A program made the translations under genes and the position numbers. Below, piece after piece: positions 62,233-64,000 of a stretch of 64,000 nt of DNA. Numbering within the stretch: the stretch's first letter is position 1; every line of letters starts with the position of its first letter. The notes beneath the pieces were generated by a model. It was not told where the DNA came from. It made no database searches and saw only the letters and a list, made by a program, of their open reading frames with translations. The DNA is from Strongylocentrotus purpuratus (taxonomy: Eukaryota; Echinodermata; Echinoidea; Camarodonta; Strongylocentrotidae): positions 44,592,692-44,656,691 of the forward strand of contig NW_022145606.1 of assembly GCF_000002235.5 (NCBI RefSeq). Reading direction: 5' to 3'.

Positions 62233-62519
62233 GAGGAAAGATTAGATGTAAACAGTATATAAAAACAACAGATCTGAAGCGGTCATAAAAAATATCAAAT
62301 ACCAAAACAGAGAGATAAAACAAAGCAGTTTGCGGATAGCCATCACATTCATTCACATACAAGAACACACACACAGACACACTCAGAACGACATGAACAT
62401 AAAAATATATAGAGATGTACAGAGTATATTGATAAAAAAAAGTGCAAGTGCACATAGTAAAAAGTGAAAGAGAAATAAGGCATAAAAAGGGAAAAAGAAA
62501 GATGTATAAAGAAAACAAG

Positions 62520-62535
62520 ACGTAATAAACAGAGA

Positions 62536-62578
<43 letters not shown>
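62520..62578. repeat. (TA)n microsatellite between LINE ORF1 and ORF2
   Basis: TATATATATA for about 40 bp. The Tyr/Ile frames through it are artefacts. Confidence 0.9.
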
Positions 62579-62579
<1 letters not shown>

Positions 62580-62680
62580 GTAAGAGGGAAAACAAAAGGT
62601 GTAAAGAACGTTAGATAACGCACGGGTAAAAATGCAAACCTCTAGGAGAGGCACTTGGAAGTAAAAAGAAAAATAAAGAG

Positions 62681-63270
62681 TTACAAAGTCGCAGCTTGCT
62701 GCAAAGATGAGAAAAGTTTTTTGACTTGAACCCCCTCTTCGTTGGTCTTGAGGGCAGCCATGACTCTTCCATCAATCGACCAAGCCACTTCCACCTTTGG
62801 ATGGGTCGCCAATTTCATCAGAATTTTGTGGTTAAGTGAAGTTAAGTCCTCCTGGATGGAGATACCTGACCCCTTCAGCTTGCGACGCTCCTTCATCAAC
62901 TCTGCCTTCATTCTGTGCGAGGACAGCTTCACTAAAATTGGGCGGGGCTTGTCGTCGGTGCGGGGCTTCCCTGAACGGTGTGACCTGTCAATGTTGGCCT
63001 TGGTCATAGGACAGCTGAGATGCTCTGATACCACCTTAAGTACCAAGTCATCGGTACTCTCCTTAGATGTCTCCGGCACCCCAAACACCCGAACAGAGTT
63101 CCGCCGACTATATTGCTCTAAGTCGTTGGCTCGACTCTCGAAAGCCTCAATCTTGCTCCCCAATGACTTCATGGAAGTGGTGAGGGACTGAACTTGGGCC
63201 TCCTTTTTATCCAGCGCAACTTTTAGATCGTGGATGTCGCCTTCTTGCCTCTCAATCTTCTCCTCAAACA
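62681..63270 (-). pseudogene. LINE ORF1 (RRM-type nucleic-acid-binding protein), 5'-truncated
   Basis: The frame is open from about 63270 with a coiled-coil-like start (EEKIERQEGDIHDLKVALDK). It continues through LEQYSRRNSVRVFGVPE, IDRSHRSGKPRTD and PRPILVKLSSHRMKAELMKE to AALKTNEEGVQ and a stop at 62681. This is the L1-ORF1-like layout (coiled coil, RRM, C-terminal domain) found in several animal LINE clades. A stop lies just upstream of the frame, and the N-terminal part is missing. Confidence 0.85.
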
Positions 63271-63322
63271 GGTTCCTTTAGTACATGTTTCAATGAGAAA
63301 CAATTTTCAAGGAAAAACAAAT

Positions 63323-63338
63323 GTGGTCTTTGTAGACA
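63323..63338. repeat. target-site duplication of the LINE (5' side)
   Basis: GTGGTCTTTGTAGACA, matching 58932-58947. Confidence 0.8.
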
Positions 63339-63589
63339 GTTGGTCACTAAAGCAGGTATGACTGTAAAGAATAAGACCCCCAGCATTATGTTACCTGGTA
63401 TGTCATTAAGTACTATAATTTATGCACATTATATTTTGTTGATGATTTAACATAGTGTAATGAACCAGTTCGCCACAATTTAAGTTATCTTGCAGAAAAC
63501 GTAGAGGGCGCAGTAAGCTTTTGGGGCGTAAGGGCTCAGAGCGCGATTACGGCCGCACCATGCGTAAAGCAGCTCTCAGAGCGTCTCAG

Positions 63590-63700
63590 AGGCTATAAAT
63601 ACCAGTATTTCATGGTAATTTCGTCACCTCGACGCTGGCTCTCGTCTTGGTCAGATAGCGAACTCTCCGCTTTGCTCCAACTGAGCTAAAATAAGGAAAA
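63590..63700 (-). mobile_element. possible tRNA-derived SINE head
   Basis: On the minus strand a pol III A-box-like TAGCTCAGTTGG (63688-63677) sits in a GCTC..GAGC D-arm. It is followed by an AGCG..CGCT stem with a 7-nt loop, and a degenerate B box (GCGTCGAGG, about 63635-63627) at roughly tRNA spacing. The anticodon loop lacks the usual T33, so it is not a functional tRNA gene. No tail or second copy was identified in the window. Confidence 0.4.
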
Positions 63701-64000
63701 GGATTGGAGGCGAGAAATAGAGTTCCTACAAAAGGCAATCCCTGCCCTTACTACTTGTTGAGATTAATCCAGGTAATTGGTGTCGGTGTTAACTATGATA
63801 ATGTGTTGGAGATGTTGACTTATGTTTGTATTATTAAAGTATACAGGTGTGGAGCCCCACAGAATACCCCCCCCCCCCCCTATTTTTTTGTATATCTTTG
63901 ACTATGTATGTATGACACAAGTATATTTCTAGCCCCCATAAAGTCCCTCCTCTTAGTTAATTAGGTACCCCCTCCTGCGAGAGTTGCCTCACCCACAACT
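63701..64000. other. window end, no gene recognised
   Basis: A C10 run is near 63869-63878. No splice-bounded coding frame is visible. Confidence 0.4.

Larger units (their letters stand above)
58948..63322 (-). mobile_element. CR1/L2-type non-LTR retrotransposon, 5'-truncated and frameshifted
   Basis: Read on the minus strand, it has ORF1 remnant, (TA)n spacer, endonuclease, reverse transcriptase, and a short 3' UTR ending in a (AACTTG)n microsatellite tail (58950-58972). It is flanked by the 16-bp repeat GTGGTCTTTGTAGACA, within a wider weaker match. The absence of an LTR, the apurinic-type endonuclease, the FADD reverse transcriptase and the microsatellite tail together fit CR1/L2-group LINEs. 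The element is dead as it stands (three frameshifts in ORF2), but its protein sequence is otherwise well kept, implying a fairly young copy. Confidence 0.92.

Noticed and set aside
62225..62654. Tyr/Ile-rich minus-strand frames
   Set aside because: Translation of the (TA)n microsatellite and spacer between LINE ORF1 and ORF2.
63590..63700. Functional tRNA gene
   Set aside because: B box is degenerate, the anticodon loop lacks T33 and the acceptor stem does not pair.

Overview
This is a window of animal nuclear DNA. Genes are split into short exons (55-284 bp) with GT..AG introns, and most of the window is transposon-derived, with long poly-C/poly-G runs, fold-back elements and tandem arrays. 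The gene content plus this style of repeats suggests a marine deuterostome, most likely an echinoid (sea urchin). That assignment is inference from repeat style and protein similarity and was not tested by a search.

Three protein-coding genes are well supported. (1) The minus strand from 12049 to beyond position 1 carries the first four coding exons of a TRPM-family cation channel, closest to the TRPM2/TRPM8 branch; the rest lies outside the window. Its 7.7-kb first intron is packed with nested repeats. (2) On the plus strand at 40945-45513 is a complete six-exon gene for the U1A/U2B''-type snRNP protein (SNRPA), 252 aa with two RRM domains. (3) On the plus strand at 50493-57598 is a complete ten-exon gene for WDR4, the non-catalytic subunit of tRNA m7G46 methyltransferase, 460 aa. 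All exon joins in these genes keep phase. A weaker two-exon candidate (minus strand, 37554-38258) may be the start of an unrecognised secreted or membrane protein.

Layout: 1-12.05 kb, TRPM 5' part with MITEs and tandem repeats in its introns; 12.05-26.7 kb, gene-poor DNA with fold-backs, poly-G/C tracts and one LINE 3' fragment; 26.7-27.2 kb, a broken ankyrin-repeat gene fragment; 27.2-36.9 kb, hAT-like elements with 8-bp target duplications, a 26-bp satellite and a 1.2-kb degenerate GTGCCCCTTTT array; 37-40.9 kb, a candidate minus-strand gene and a large fold-back; 40.9-46.2 kb, SNRPA; 46.2-50.4 kb, repeats; 50.5-57.6 kb, WDR4; 58.9-63.3 kb, a frameshifted, 5'-truncated CR1/L2-type LINE on the minus strand; 63.4-64 kb, a possible tRNA-derived SINE head.

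The points most worth a second look are four. The WDR4 locus holds several internal partial duplications: a decayed second copy of exon 5 with an in-frame stop, a second copy of exon 3, a duplicated tail of the last exon, and a further fragment downstream. A 2.27-kb element has TA target duplications, with a matching paralogous empty site 23 kb away. A near-perfect palindromic MITE carrying a central TGACGTCA motif occurs in both TRPM and WDR4 introns. A mobile tandem array contains one perfect DR1 nuclear-receptor motif per unit.
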